Below, piece after piece: positions 27,812 to 36,346 of a stretch of DNA of 64,000 nucleotides. Numbering within the stretch: position 1 is the first letter of the stretch; each line of letters opens with the position of its first letter. Location: NCBI RefSeq assembly GCF_000718515.1, contig NZ_JNZS01000004.1, positions 372,001-436,000 of the forward strand, in the 5' to 3' direction. The position numbers and the translations under genes were made by a program. The notes under the pieces were generated by a model. That model did not search any database, was not told where the DNA came from, and saw only the letters and a program-made list of their open reading frames with translations. The stretch is from Micromonospora parva. Its GTDB lineage: Bacteria; Actinomycetota; Actinomycetes; Mycobacteriales; Micromonosporaceae.

Positions 27812-27966
27812 CCTCATACCGGAAAGGTTCGTCGCGACCGCCTTCCGGTCGCGCCGGGCAATCAAAGCCCCACCACCCGCCGGCCGGCAGGGGTCATAAC
27901 GCGACCATGACGGCGGCGAACCTTTTCTTGACGTGGTTTTCACACCTGCCCACTGAACAGGTGAAA
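27812..27966 (-). promoter_or_regulatory. Structured leader and candidate KdpE operator upstream of kdp
   Basis: About 150 nt precede the first kdp start. Three copies of one 7-mer can pair in two exclusive ways: CGCGACC (27833-27839) with GGTCGCG (27847-27853), or the latter with CGCGACC (27900-27906). A longer pairing joins 27821-27835 with 27913-27927 (13 of 15 positions complementary; the other two are G-U only if read on the plus strand). Further upstream is an inverted repeat, TTTCAC..CTG (27938-27948) with CAGGTGAAA (27958-27966), a candidate regulator site. No ydaO motif is present. Confidence 0.45.
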
Positions 27967-28014
27967 TGCGGCACAGACCGGACGGGTGAGGCCGGTAGGA
28001 GAGGTGCGGGCCGG

Positions 28015-29055
28015 TCAGGCCGGCTTACGGGCCACCAGCACGTCGCGCATGATCGACTGATCGACCCGGTGCCGCAGCGCGCGGTAGGGCTCCTCGTCCA
28101 CGACGGTCAGGCCGGCGTCGGCCAGGGCCGCAGCCGCGTCGTCCCGGCTGGCGACGTGGGTGTTCCAGGAGACCCCCAACGCACCGCCGGGGCGCAACAA
28201 CCCCGCCCAGACCGGGGCGGCGTCCGCGAGCAGCGCCAGCGGGTCGCGGGTCAATCCCTGCCCAGCGGTACGACTGCCGTGCTGCACGCCGTACGGCGCG
28301 TCGGCGACGACGAGGTCCACGGTCTGCGGGCGGAAGAACTCCGCCGACCGGGCGGTGTCGGCGTTCACCACGTCCAGCAGTTGGGTCTGGCCGGCCGTGT
28401 GCTCCTCGCGGGTCGGCGCCAACTCGATCCGCACCCGCCGGCCGACCACCTTGCGTTCCCGCCGCACCGGCCCCGACTCCAGCACCCGGTGCTTGACCCG
28501 CTTCTGCTTCAACCAGGTGGTGATGAACGCCCGGTACGCCTCGACGTCCTTCTGGTCGCGCTCGATCCCGGCCGCGTCGAAGCCGTACATCAGCGCCTGG
28601 TTGAGGGTGGTGCCCCGACCGCAGAGCGGGTCGAGCACCCGGAACCGGCGGCTGGTCATCTCGGTGGCCCAGTCCGAGGCGAGCAGTGTGACGTTGAGCA
28701 GCAGCTTGGTGAACTGCTCGTTGGTCTTGCCCGGGTACTTCTGGATGGTGAGCAGGTCGTCGTCGTAGCGGTCCAGCCGGCTCCACTCGATCGGCCGCAG
28801 CAGCTCGCCGACGATCTCGAACAACGCGTACCCGGCGGAGAGGTTGCCCAGCACTGCCAGGTCACGCTCCGTCAGCCCGTCACCGGTGAAGGTGATGTAC
28901 GACGCCCCTCCGACGACAGCGGTGTCCAGCTCACCGATCCGACCGTCCAGCGCCGAGCGGCCGAAGATCTCCAGCTCCGCCTGGGTCAGGTCGACGGCGG
29001 CGCGGGCGTACACCCGGTTGGTGGCGGGCAGGATCAGCAGGCCGTAACGCGTCAT
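28015..29055 (-). CDS. TRM11-like SAM-dependent RNA/DNA methyltransferase
   Basis: A 346-aa protein. An N-terminal THUMP-like/TRM11-type region (1-130, MTRYGLLILPATNRVY) precedes a Rossmann methyltransferase with motif I DPLCGRGTTLNQAL and motif IV VADAPYGVQ (DPPY-like, N-methylation of an exocyclic amine). This fits the TRM11 family, which modifies guanosine in tRNA in eukaryotes and archaea; the bacterial target is unknown. The ATG at 29055 is chosen because upstream in-frame sequence lies antisense to the next gene. Monocistronic, leftward. Confidence 0.88.
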   Translation of the reverse strand: MTRYGLLILPATNRVYARAAVDLTQAELEIFGRSALDGRIGELDTAVVGGASYITFTGDGLTERDLAVLGNLSAGYALFEIVGELLRPIEWSRLDRYDDDLLTIQKYPGKTNEQFTKLLLNVTLLASDWATEMTSRRFRVLDPLCGRGTTLNQALMYGFDAAGIERDQKDVEAYRAFITTWLKQKRVKHRVLESGPVRRERKVVGRRVRIELAPTREEHTAGQTQLLDVVNADTARSAEFFRPQTVDLVVADAPYGVQHGSRTAGQGLTRDPLALLADAAPVWAGLLRPGGALGVSWNTHVASRDDAAAALADAGLTVVDEEPYRALRHRVDQSIMRDVLVARKPA

Positions 29056-29127
29056 GATCCGGCGAGTATTCCACAACCAGTCACTCTCGCCGGGAACCGG
29101 AGCGGCTGCCGGAGCGACTACCGGTAC

Positions 29128-29991
29128 ATGGGGTGTGAGCAGTGGCGGGAGGTCCTGTCCGCGCAACTGGACGGGGAGGAGACCGCCGCCGAACTGACGG
29201 CGGTGCAGGGGCACCTCGACGGGTGCGCCGATTGCCGGGCCTGGTTCACGGCGGCGGCCGCGCTGACCCGTCGGGTTCGTACCCGACTGGTGGTTGAGGT
29301 GCCCGACCGGACGGCGGCGATCCTGGCCGCCGTCGGTGGCAGCGCCGCTGGCGACGCGGCTGCCAGCGCCAGTGACACGCCGTCGGCCCGCCGGTCGCGC
29401 TGGCGGCCCCGCCTGCCCGGCCGCGCCGCGCTCGTCGTCGGCCTGCGGTCGGCGCTCGGCCTGCTCGGCGCGGTGCAGTTGGTGCTCGGCCTGGCCCAGG
29501 TGGGCCGGGGCGCCACCGCTGACCACCTGCACCCCACCGGCCAGCACCTGTGGCACGAGTCGGCGGCGTGGAACGTGGCGGTGGGCGCGGGGTTCCTGTT
29601 CGTGGCGCTGCGTCGCAGCCCGCCCGCCGGGCTGCTGCCGATGCTCAGCGCGTTCGTCGGCACGTTGCTGCTGCTGTCGGTCAACGACCTGGCCACCGGA
29701 TCGGTGGGCGGGGAACGGCTGATCAGCCACGGCTTCCTGGTGGTCGGCTACCTGATCACCGTGCTGCTGTCCCGGCCCGGTCTGCGCCCTGGCGGACCGG
29801 CACCGCAGCGGCAGCCGACGCCGTCGCGCTGGCGGTTCGGCGCGGACGAGGTGGACCGGCCGCTGCGGGTGGTACGCCCCGATTCCTATCCGGCGCAGGC
29901 GGCCGACCGTTACCCCGCCCCGGCGGCGCGCACCGGTCAGGCCGCCCAGGCGGCGCGCACCGGTCGGACCGACGAACGCCGGGCCGCCTGA
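29128..29991 (+). CDS. Zinc-finger (zf-HC2) membrane protein, anti-sigma-like
   Basis: A 287-aa protein. The N-terminus (MGCEQWREVLSAQLDGEE) and HLDGCADCRAW form the H-C-C cluster of zf-HC2/ZAS domains found in anti-sigma factors. From about residue 107 there are four predicted membrane helices (ALGLLGAVQLVLGL, WNVAVGAGFLFVAL, LLPMLSAFVGTLLLL, GFLVVGYLITVLL). A low-complexity Pro/Ala/Arg tail follows. No sigma factor gene is adjacent, so the partner is unknown. Divergent from the TRM11 gene with 72 nt between starts. Confidence 0.75.
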   Translation: MGCEQWREVLSAQLDGEETAAELTAVQGHLDGCADCRAWFTAAAALTRRVRTRLVVEVPDRTAAILAAVGGSAAGDAAASASDTPSARRSRWRPRLPGRAALVVGLRSALGLLGAVQLVLGLAQVGRGATADHLHPTGQHLWHESAAWNVAVGAGFLFVALRRSPPAGLLPMLSAFVGTLLLLSVNDLATGSVGGERLISHGFLVVGYLITVLLSRPGLRPGGPAPQRQPTPSRWRFGADEVDRPLRVVRPDSYPAQAADRYPAPAARTGQAAQAARTGRTDERRAA

Positions 29992-30000
29992 TCGGTCGCG

Positions 30001-30627
30001 TCAGTCCGCCTGCCGCTGCCGGGCCCGGTGGGCGCGCAGGTTCGCCGGAAGGCCGCAGACGCGGACGGAGTGCCAGACCCCGCTGTTGTTACGGGAGCGG
30101 TCGTAGAACGCCACCTGGCACCGGGGGTTGCGGCAGGTCTTGACGCGCCGGCCGACGTCGGTGAGGTGCGCCGCGAACAGCTCCGCCAGGACGAGGGAGA
30201 CAAGCAGTTCGGCCCCCGTCCCGGCGGGATCGAGGTGGACCGAGCCGTTGCCGTCGAGCCGCAGCGTGGCGCCCGTGGTGCGAGGGGCGGGCGCCGGCTC
30301 GGGCGGCCCGGCTTCCGGTGTGGCGTGCAGCCTGGCGTCGATCCCGTACCGCAGCTCGTCGCGGAAGGTCCGCAGCGCCCGTAGGCCCGCCGGGTCGAGC
30401 GTCACGTCGGGTGCCGGCCGCCCGGTGGCCGTCGACCACCGGGCGGCGACATCGTGCGCCCACTGCGTGGCGCTGTCGAGATCGTCGAGGAGATCCGGCT
30501 GACGCGGTGCGCCGGCCGGGAGCGTGTTGAGCAGGTCCTGGACGAGCCCGAGGCCGCCTGGTGCGGGCTCGAGGCCGTATCTCGCGGTCGCGGGCCACGG
30601 CGGAGGGGACACCGACGGCATTGTCAC
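30001..30627 (-). CDS. CGNR zinc-finger/ABATE-like putative regulator
   Basis: A 208-aa protein. The C-terminus has the CGNR-type cluster CRNPRCQVAFYDRSRNN then VCGLPANLRAHRARQR. Here the fourth element reads CGL rather than CGN, but three cysteines and the spacing are kept. The N-terminal ABATE-type helical region (LGLVQDLLNTL, then an R-rich middle) is usual for these stress-linked putative transcription factors. GTG 30627 or ATG 30621 may start it. It follows the MBL-fold gene by 1 nt on the same strand, so the two are surely co-transcribed. Confidence 0.82.
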   Translation of the reverse strand: MTMPSVSPPPWPATARYGLEPAPGGLGLVQDLLNTLPAGAPRQPDLLDDLDSATQWAHDVAARWSTATGRPAPDVTLDPAGLRALRTFRDELRYGIDARLHATPEAGPPEPAPAPRTTGATLRLDGNGSVHLDPAGTGAELLVSLVLAELFAAHLTDVGRRVKTCRNPRCQVAFYDRSRNNSGVWHSVRVCGLPANLRAHRARQRQAD

Positions 30628-30628
30628 G

Positions 30629-31477
30629 TCACTTTCCGATCAGGCCGAGCGCCCCGTACCACAGCGGTCCCGGGTTCACCCAGTCCGGATAGAGCTCCAT
30701 CATCGCGTCGAAGAACTCAAGGGCCGTCGACTTCTCCGCCAACAGCCGTTCCACGTTCAGCAGGTACCGCCGGGTCTCGTCGATGCTCGACGGGTCGTCG
30801 GGGCGGTTGCGGTTCTTGTGGCTGGCGACGACCGCCCGGGGCGCGAGGGCCTCGACGCGGTCGAGGGCCTTGAGCCACTCCCTCAGGCCACCGTTGACGG
30901 TTTCCAGCAGGTACTGGTGGACCCCGTTGTAGACGACGTCGCCGGCCACCACGAGACCGATCGACGGCACGTGCAGGACAGTGGTCTGGTCGCCGTCGGT
31001 GTGCCCGGTCTCGACCGGCTGGGCGACGTTGCCTTCGAGCAGGATTCCGCCGGGCGGCACCGGAATGGCATCGACGGGCGACTCCGGGATCAGCCCGGGG
31101 AAGACCTTGTCGAACACCTCTTGGCGCCCGACGGTGGCCTGCTGGTGCATGACCTCGATGGTCCCGGGCGTCGCGTAGGTGACGGCGTCGGGGAAGCGCT
31201 TGACCAGCTCGGGGGCACCGAACCAGTGATCGCCGTGCCCGTGGGTGGCGTAGATGGCCGTCAGCCGCCTGCCCGACCGCTCGATCCAGTCTCCCGCCGT
31301 CGCGATCTGCTCGTGGGTGAACGGCGGGTCCACCAGCAGCGCCTCCTCGGCCCCCGAGATCAGGGTGGTGGCTGTCGGATTGAAGTGGATGGGCGAGCCG
31401 TCCGGCATGCGCTGCTCTCCGGCCCGGACCGGGCCGTCCAAGACCAGGACCTCGTAGGACAGGGCAGACGGGGACAT
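30629..31477 (-). CDS. MBL-fold metallohydrolase
   Basis: A 282-aa metallo-beta-lactamase-fold enzyme. The metal motif is H79-x-H81-x-D83-H84 (THGHGDHWFG); further ligands are likely in ETGHTDGD, AGDVVYN and ASHKN. The form with LETVNGGLREWLKALD suits quorum-quenching/thioesterase-like or detoxifying MBL enzymes rather than a true beta-lactamase. It is the first gene of a two-gene operon with the CGNR protein. A 29-bp palindrome sits 51-79 nt upstream, next to a tetR gene, so TetR control is likely. Confidence 0.88.
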   Translation of the reverse strand: MSPSALSYEVLVLDGPVRAGEQRMPDGSPIHFNPTATTLISGAEEALLVDPPFTHEQIATAGDWIERSGRRLTAIYATHGHGDHWFGAPELVKRFPDAVTYATPGTIEVMHQQATVGRQEVFDKVFPGLIPESPVDAIPVPPGGILLEGNVAQPVETGHTDGDQTTVLHVPSIGLVVAGDVVYNGVHQYLLETVNGGLREWLKALDRVEALAPRAVVASHKNRNRPDDPSSIDETRRYLLNVERLLAEKSTALEFFDAMMELYPDWVNPGPLWYGALGLIGK

Positions 31478-31527
31478 GTCTCCTCCTCGGTGACGCGGGT
31501 CGCGACAGTCGGCGTACCCCCACCGAC

Positions 31528-31556
31528 GAAATAAGCATAAGCCGTATGCCTATTTC
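31528..31556. promoter_or_regulatory. TetR-type operator palindrome
   Basis: Two 12-nt arms, GAAATAAGCATA (31528-31539) and TATGCCTATTTC (31545-31556), are complementary at 11 of 12 positions around a 5-nt centre. It overlaps the tetR stop codon and lies just upstream of the MBL gene. It is unusually AT-rich for this DNA and could overlap that gene's promoter. Confidence 0.75.
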
Positions 31557-32211
31557 ACCCAGCCGTTTGCCGAGTCTTCTGCGTCACGCCCTCCCCCGCG
31601 ATGACCTGCGGGATGACCTGCTCCACGATCGTCAGCAGCGTGGTGGTGAGCAGCAGGTGCACCTGGGCGCGGGTGAGCGCGTCACGCTGGAGCCACTCCC
31701 GGGCGGTCGAGATGGCCAGCCCGCAGTACGCCCGGACCATCCCCCGCAACTCCTCGTGGTTCTCGGCCTCCTCGGCCAGCCCGACGGCGACCAGCATCCG
31801 GTCCGCGGCGACCTCCTCGGCCTCGGCGAGCACCCGCTCCACATCGGCGTCGCCGCCCATCCCCCGGGCGGTGACCGCAGCCAGCCACGAGGTGCTGTGC
31901 CGGGACACCACGTCGAGGAACCAAGTGACGCTGGCCTCCACCCGGGTGCGGAGATCACCCTTGGGCAGCCGCTCCACAGCCACCTCGGGGATGGTCACCA
32001 TCACCCGGACGACCTCCAGGTAGAGGTCCTTCTTCGCGCCGAAGTAGTGGTTGACCAGCCCTCGGGCGACACCCGCCTCGCGGGCGACGTCGGTGGTCGA
32101 CACCTCCGCGTACGGGCGTTCGCCGAACAGCCGGACCGCGCAGGCCAGGATCTGCCCACGCCGGGCGTCCGGCTCCAACCGGCGGCGGCGCGGAGCCGTC
32201 TCGACACTCAT
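31555..32211 (-). CDS. TetR-family transcriptional regulator
   Basis: A 218-aa regulator. The HTH (about 15-62) includes RRGQILACAVRLFGERPYAE, VSTTDVAREAGVARGLVNHYFGAKKDLY in the usual order. The C-terminal helical ligand domain is generic. It is oriented with, and just upstream of, the MBL/CGNR operon; the intervening palindrome suggests it represses that operon and perhaps responds to a substrate of the hydrolase (inference). Confidence 0.92.
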   Translation of the reverse strand: MSVETAPRRRRLEPDARRGQILACAVRLFGERPYAEVSTTDVAREAGVARGLVNHYFGAKKDLYLEVVRVMVTIPEVAVERLPKGDLRTRVEASVTWFLDVVSRHSTSWLAAVTARGMGGDADVERVLAEAEEVAADRMLVAVGLAEEAENHEELRGMVRAYCGLAISTAREWLQRDALTRAQVHLLLTTTLLTIVEQVIPQVIAGEGVTQKTRQTAG

Positions 32212-32307
32212 CTGCCCGACCCTATCGACAGCTCACGCCGCCGGCCTCGGCGTCGACGCCCTCCCGTCCCTCCTCGGAGCTGCCGGCCTCAAGGCCGCGC
32301 CGAGCGG

Positions 32308-32706
32308 TCAACGGCTGAACCTCTCGATCGCGGCCGGAGTCACCGGGGTGAAGAAGTTGACCAGGTTGCCGTCGGGGTCGCGGAAAAGCAGGGCTCGGTT
32401 ACCCCAGGGCATGGTCGTGGGCTCGTTCACGAAGTCGTCCACCACGCTCTTCAGCTTCTCGTACAGCGCGTCGACGTCCTCCACGCGGAACTCGACGATC
32501 ACGCTGCGGTTGTCGGCCGGACGGGCCGAGCCGGGCGCGAACAGTGCGACGGTGCGGGTGCTGCCGATCGCCAGCGTGCCGTGGGCGGTGCGCAATTCGG
32601 CGAAGTCCTCGTTGCCCCAGGTCGCCTTCACGCCGGTGATCTTCTCGTAGAAGCCGACCAGGCGGTTGATCTCGTCGGTGATGATGCGGATCGAGACGAA
32701 GTCCAT
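32308..32706 (-). CDS. VOC/glyoxalase-superfamily protein
   Basis: A 132-aa single vicinal-oxygen-chelate domain pair: DFVSIRIITDEINRLVGFYEKITG at the start, VIVEFRVEDVDALYEKL in the middle, FRDPDGNLVNFFTP at the end. The conserved late Glu of glyoxalase I is replaced in this stretch by Asn/Phe, so a lactoylglutathione lyase reaction is unlikely. Such proteins often bind small toxic molecules. Divergent from the WYL regulator, sharing an operator-like repeat. Confidence 0.85.
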   Translation of the reverse strand: MDFVSIRIITDEINRLVGFYEKITGVKATWGNEDFAELRTAHGTLAIGSTRTVALFAPGSARPADNRSVIVEFRVEDVDALYEKLKSVVDDFVNEPTTMPWGNRALLFRDPDGNLVNFFTPVTPAAIERFSR

Positions 32707-32761
32707 GTCTTCTCCCTGCTCAAAGCGGTCGCTAAGGGTCCGTCGAGATCACGCTAGAGCG

Positions 32762-32798
32762 AATACTGGACAGATTTGGGCCAGTATTTTGATAAATT
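32762..32798. promoter_or_regulatory. Operator-like inverted repeat and promoter of the WYL regulator
   Basis: AATACTGG (32762-32769) and CCAGTATT (32781-32788) are perfect 8-bp arms with 11 nt between. Overlapping is TGGACA (32767-32772), and an AT-rich -10-like stretch TGATAAATT ends at 32798, only 6 nt before the GTG. The regulator mRNA is therefore probably leaderless and autoregulated. The VOC gene reads the other way from the same region. Confidence 0.65.
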
Positions 32799-32804
32799 CG
32801 GACC

Positions 32805-33782
32805 GTGGCACGACCGACAGCGCAGGTACTCGCACTGCTGGAGCTCCTGCAGTCCGGCGGCGTCCGGACGATGGCCGAGCTTGCCGAGCGCCTCGGTGTC
32901 GAACCGCGCACGGTGCGGCGCTACGTGAGCCACCTGGTCGACCTGGACCTGCCGGTCGAGTCGGTGCGCGGTCGCTACGGCGGGTATCGGCTCGCCGCCG
33001 GCTATCGCCTGCCGCCGCTGATGTTCAACGACGACGAGGCCCTCGCCGTCCTCCTCGGCCTGATCGCCGGCCGCCGTGCCGGGTTGGCGACGGCAACGGA
33101 CACGGCGGGCGAGACAGCCGCCGCGAAGATCCGTCGCGTCCTGCCGCCACGGACGGCGGACCGACTGGACGCCGCACTCCAGTCCCTCGCCTTCACCGCC
33201 GAACCCGGTGACTTCCCCGCGCCGCAGACCGAGGTACTGCTCGCCGTCGCCGAGGCGGTCCGCCATCACCGGCCGATCTCGGTGCAGTACACCTCGGGCG
33301 ACGGCCGGCGCAGCGTCCGCGTGCTGCATCCGTTCGGGCTGGTCAACCATGCCGGCCGGTGGTACGTCACCGGGGTCGATCCGGAGATCGGCGAGGAACG
33401 AACCCTTCGACTCGACCGCATCGCGGACGCGAGACCGCTGCCGGGCTCGTTCGAGCCGCCCGCCGGAAACGATCCGGCCGGGCACCTTCTCAACTCGATG
33501 GCACGAGCGCCGTACCCGCACGCGGTGTCGCTGCGGATACAAGGAACAGTCGAGCAGATCCGCAGGCGGCTACCGGCCAGCATCGCCGAGGTGCGAGAGG
33601 GCGCGGACGAAGGCTGGCAGGACGTGGAGATCCGGGCCGAGAGCCTCGACTGGTTGCCCGGCGTGCTCGCCGCGCTCGACCTGCCGTTCGTCATCGAACG
33701 CCCGGACGAACTCCGCGACCGCGTCGTCGCACTCGCCGAGCGGCTCGCGGCCTCGGCACGACGTGAGTCGGCCCGCAGCTAG
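32805..33782 (+). CDS. YafY/WYL-domain transcriptional regulator
   Basis: A 325-aa protein. The N-terminal HTH_11 (residues 1-60: LLELLQSGGVRTMAELAERLGVEPRTVRRYV) and a GRYGGYRLAAGYRLPPL wing lead to a WYL domain (about 145-215, HPFGLVNHAGRWYVTGVD) and a C-terminal WCX-type region. WYL domains sense nucleic-acid or other ligands. Expected to control itself and the divergent VOC gene through the shared inverted repeat. Confidence 0.93.
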   Translation: MARPTAQVLALLELLQSGGVRTMAELAERLGVEPRTVRRYVSHLVDLDLPVESVRGRYGGYRLAAGYRLPPLMFNDDEALAVLLGLIAGRRAGLATATDTAGETAAAKIRRVLPPRTADRLDAALQSLAFTAEPGDFPAPQTEVLLAVAEAVRHHRPISVQYTSGDGRRSVRVLHPFGLVNHAGRWYVTGVDPEIGEERTLRLDRIADARPLPGSFEPPAGNDPAGHLLNSMARAPYPHAVSLRIQGTVEQIRRRLPASIAEVREGADEGWQDVEIRAESLDWLPGVLAALDLPFVIERPDELRDRVVALAERLAASARRESARS

Positions 33783-33806
33783 CCGTCCGACACCGGATGT
33801 TCGGCA

Positions 33807-33851
33807 ATCTTGGACAGTTTCCGTCAGCTCGTAACGGAAACTGACCAAGAT
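33807..33851. repeat. Long hairpin element with GATCTTGG-type ends
   Basis: An 18-bp stem (33807-33824 with 33834-33851, one mismatch) and a 9-nt loop follow the WYL regulator stop. It begins ATCTTGG and ends CCAAGAT. Position suits a terminator; its sequence style resembles the element at 15568 and may belong to an intergenic repeat family. Confidence 0.7.
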
Positions 33852-33961
33852 CTCCTCGTCTCCGTTGATCGTTTGTCGAGTCAAGTCCGCCGGTCGGTCC
33901 GTGTGCCGCCGCCGGTGATGGCTTATTGACATGCCGCCAACAGCGCGCGAGGGTGGTGCAC

Positions 33962-35128
33962 ATGCCGACTCCCCCGACCGACGGCTCCCCCTCACCCTGG
34001 CGCGAGCCGGAACACGACGACCTGGCCGAACTGGCCCGCACCTTCTTCACCAAGGAGGTGTTGCCGCACGCCGAACGCCTGCTGGCGCAGGGCCACCCGG
34101 ACCGCGAGCACTACCGGCGCGCCGGCGAGCTGGGGCTGCTCGGCCTGTCCGTCCCCGAGGAGTACGGCGGCGGGGGCGGCGGATTCACCCACGAGGCAGT
34201 GCTGCTGCACGAGCAGGCGTACACCGGGGAGAGCAGCCTCGGGCTGGCCGTCCACAGTGGCATCGTCACCGGCTATCTCGTCGCGTACGGCAGCGAGGAG
34301 CAGAAGCGACGCTGGCTGCCCGGCCTGTGCAGCGGTGAGTTGGTCGGCGCGATCGCGATGACCGAGCCGGACGGCGGCTCCGATCTGCAGGCCATGCGTA
34401 CCCGGGCGGTCCGCGACGGCGACGACTACCTGGTCACCGGCGCGAAGACGTTCATCACCAACGGCGGCCTGGCCGACCTGATCATCGTGGCCGTGAAGAC
34501 CGACCCCGAGCAGCGGGCGGCTGGCGTCTCGCTGCTGGTCTGCGAGGTGGGCGGCGACCCGCAGGGGTTCCGCCGAGGGCGACTGCTGTCCAAGATCGGG
34601 CTGCACGCGAACGACACCGCCGAGTTGTTCTTCGACGAGCTGCGGGTGCCGGCGGCCAACCTGCTCGGCGGCACCGAAGGGCTGGGCTTCGTCCAGCTCA
34701 TGCAGCAACTCCCGCAGGAACGACTGGTCATCGGCGTCGGCGCGGTCGCCGCCATGGAACGCGCTGTCGCGCTGACCGTCGCGTACGCCAAGGAGCGCAC
34801 CGCCTTCGGCAAGCCCCTGATGGGTCACCAGAACACCAGGATGGTGCTCGCCGAGTGCGCCACCCGCGCCCGGGTCAGCCGGGTCTTCCTGGACGACTGC
34901 ATCGTCCGGCACGACCGGGGTGACCTGGACGTGTCCACCGCGGCCATGGCGAAGTCATGGCTCACCGACGGGCAGTGCGAGGTCGTCGACAGGTGCCTGC
35001 AGATCTTCGGTGGCTACGGCTACACCACCGAGTACCCGATCGCCCGGATGTACGCCGACGCCCGCGTCCAGAAGATCTACGGCGGCACCAACGAGATCAT
35101 GAAGGAGTTGATCGCCCGTGCCCTCTGA
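33962..35128 (+). CDS. Long-chain acyl-CoA dehydrogenase (LCAD-like)
   Basis: A 388-aa flavoenzyme for the first beta-oxidation step. FAD/substrate motifs are [16 protein letters not shown] (131-146), the TKTFITNG-type segment AKTFITNGG, and [15 protein letters not shown]. The C-terminal loop reads [15 protein letters not shown], so the Glu used by short/medium-chain enzymes is Gly here. The catalytic base is instead probably E253 in LPQERL, as in LCAD. The ATG has GAGGG about 10 nt upstream. First gene of a four-gene operon. Confidence 0.93.
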   Translation: MPTPPTDGSPSPWREPEHDDLAELARTFFTKEVLPHAERLLAQGHPDREHYRRAGELGLLGLSVPEEYGGGGGGFTHEAVLLHEQAYTGESSLGLAVHSGIVTGYLVAYGSEEQKRRWLPGLCSGELVGAIAMTEPDGGSDLQAMRTRAVRDGDDYLVTGAKTFITNGGLADLIIVAVKTDPEQRAAGVSLLVCEVGGDPQGFRRGRLLSKIGLHANDTAELFFDELRVPAANLLGGTEGLGFVQLMQQLPQERLVIGVGAVAAMERAVALTVAYAKERTAFGKPLMGHQNTRMVLAECATRARVSRVFLDDCIVRHDRGDLDVSTAAMAKSWLTDGQCEVVDRCLQIFGGYGYTTEYPIARMYADARVQKIYGGTNEIMKELIARAL

Positions 35129-36332
35129 GGCGTACGTCTATGACGCGGTCCGCACCCCGCGCGGACGCGGCCGGGACACCGGCGCGCTGCACGGGGTCAA
35201 ACCGATCTCCCTGGTGGTCGGCCTGATCGACGCGTTGCGCGAGCGCAACCCCGGCCTGGACGTCGGTCGGCTGGAGGACCTGCTGCTCGGCATCGTGACC
35301 CCGGTCGGCGAGCAGGGCGGCGACCTGGCGCGGGCCGCCGCGCTGCTGGCCGGGCTACCCGACCAGGTGGGCGGGGTGCAGCTCAACCGGTTCTGCGCCT
35401 CCGGTTTGGAGGCGGTCAACTCCGCCGCCGCCCGGATCCGCTCCGGCTGGGAGCACCTGCTGCTGGCCGGCGGGGTGGAGTCGATGTCCCGGGTGCCGAT
35501 GGGCTCCGACGGGGCGGCCTGGGCCACCGATCCGCAGACCGCGCTGGCCACGTCGTTCGTGCCGCAGGGCGTCAGCGCCGACCTGATCGCCACCCTGGAG
35601 GGCTTCACCCGCGACGACGTGGACGGCTACGCGCTGCGGTCGCAGGAGCGGGCCGCCAAGGCGATGGCCGGCGGATACTTCGCCCGCTCGCTGGTGCCGG
35701 TCCGCGACGGCAACGGCCTGGACATCCTCACCGTCGACGAGCACCCACGCCCGGAGACCACCCGGGAGGCGCTGGCCCGGCTCACCCCGTCCTTCGCCAC
35801 CATGGGTGAGGCGGCCGGCTTCGACGCCGTCGCGTTGCAGAAGTTCCACTGGTTGGAGGCGATCGAGCACGTCCACCACGCCGGCAACTCGTCCGGCATC
35901 GTGGACGGCGCCGCGCTGGTGCTGATCGGGTCGGAGCAGGTGGGTCAGGATCTCGGCCTCACCCCGCGCGCCCGGATCGTCGGCGCGGCGGTCACCGGTG
36001 CCGACCCGACGCTGATGTTGACCGGCCCGATCCCGGCCACCCACAAGGCGCTCGCCGTGGCCGGGCTGACAGTCGACGACATCGACCTGTTCGAGATCAA
36101 CGAGGCGTTCGCCGCGGTGGTCCTCAAGTACGTCCGCGACCTGGGCCTCGACCCGGACCGGGTGAACGTCAACGGCGGCGCGATCGCCCTCGGCCATCCG
36201 CTCGGCGCGACCGGAGCGATGCTGCTCGGCACCGCGTTGGACGAGTTGGAGCGCCGCGACCTGCGCCGCGCCGTGGTGACCCTCTGCATCGGCGGCGGCA
36301 TGGGCGTCGCCACCGTTCTCGAACGCTGCTGA
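35118..36332 (+). CDS. fadA: Acetyl-CoA C-acyltransferase (thiolase)
   Basis: A 404-aa thiolase II. Catalytic residues are C93 ([11 protein letters not shown]), H360 (GHPLGATGA) and C390 (CIGGGMG), with NEAFA before. It performs the final thiolytic step. GTG start overlaps the dehydrogenase stop by 11 nt. It pairs with FadB directly downstream. Confidence 0.95.
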   Translation: MPSEAYVYDAVRTPRGRGRDTGALHGVKPISLVVGLIDALRERNPGLDVGRLEDLLLGIVTPVGEQGGDLARAAALLAGLPDQVGGVQLNRFCASGLEAVNSAAARIRSGWEHLLLAGGVESMSRVPMGSDGAAWATDPQTALATSFVPQGVSADLIATLEGFTRDDVDGYALRSQERAAKAMAGGYFARSLVPVRDGNGLDILTVDEHPRPETTREALARLTPSFATMGEAAGFDAVALQKFHWLEAIEHVHHAGNSSGIVDGAALVLIGSEQVGQDLGLTPRARIVGAAVTGADPTLMLTGPIPATHKALAVAGLTVDDIDLFEINEAFAAVVLKYVRDLGLDPDRVNVNGGAIALGHPLGATGAMLLGTALDELERRDLRRAVVTLCIGGGMGVATVLERC

Positions 36333-36346
36333 CCCGGAGGACGACA

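Noticed and set aside
27812..27966. c-di-AMP riboswitch in front of kdp
   Set aside because: The GTCAGCTAACC and GGGGTGAATCC motifs are absent.
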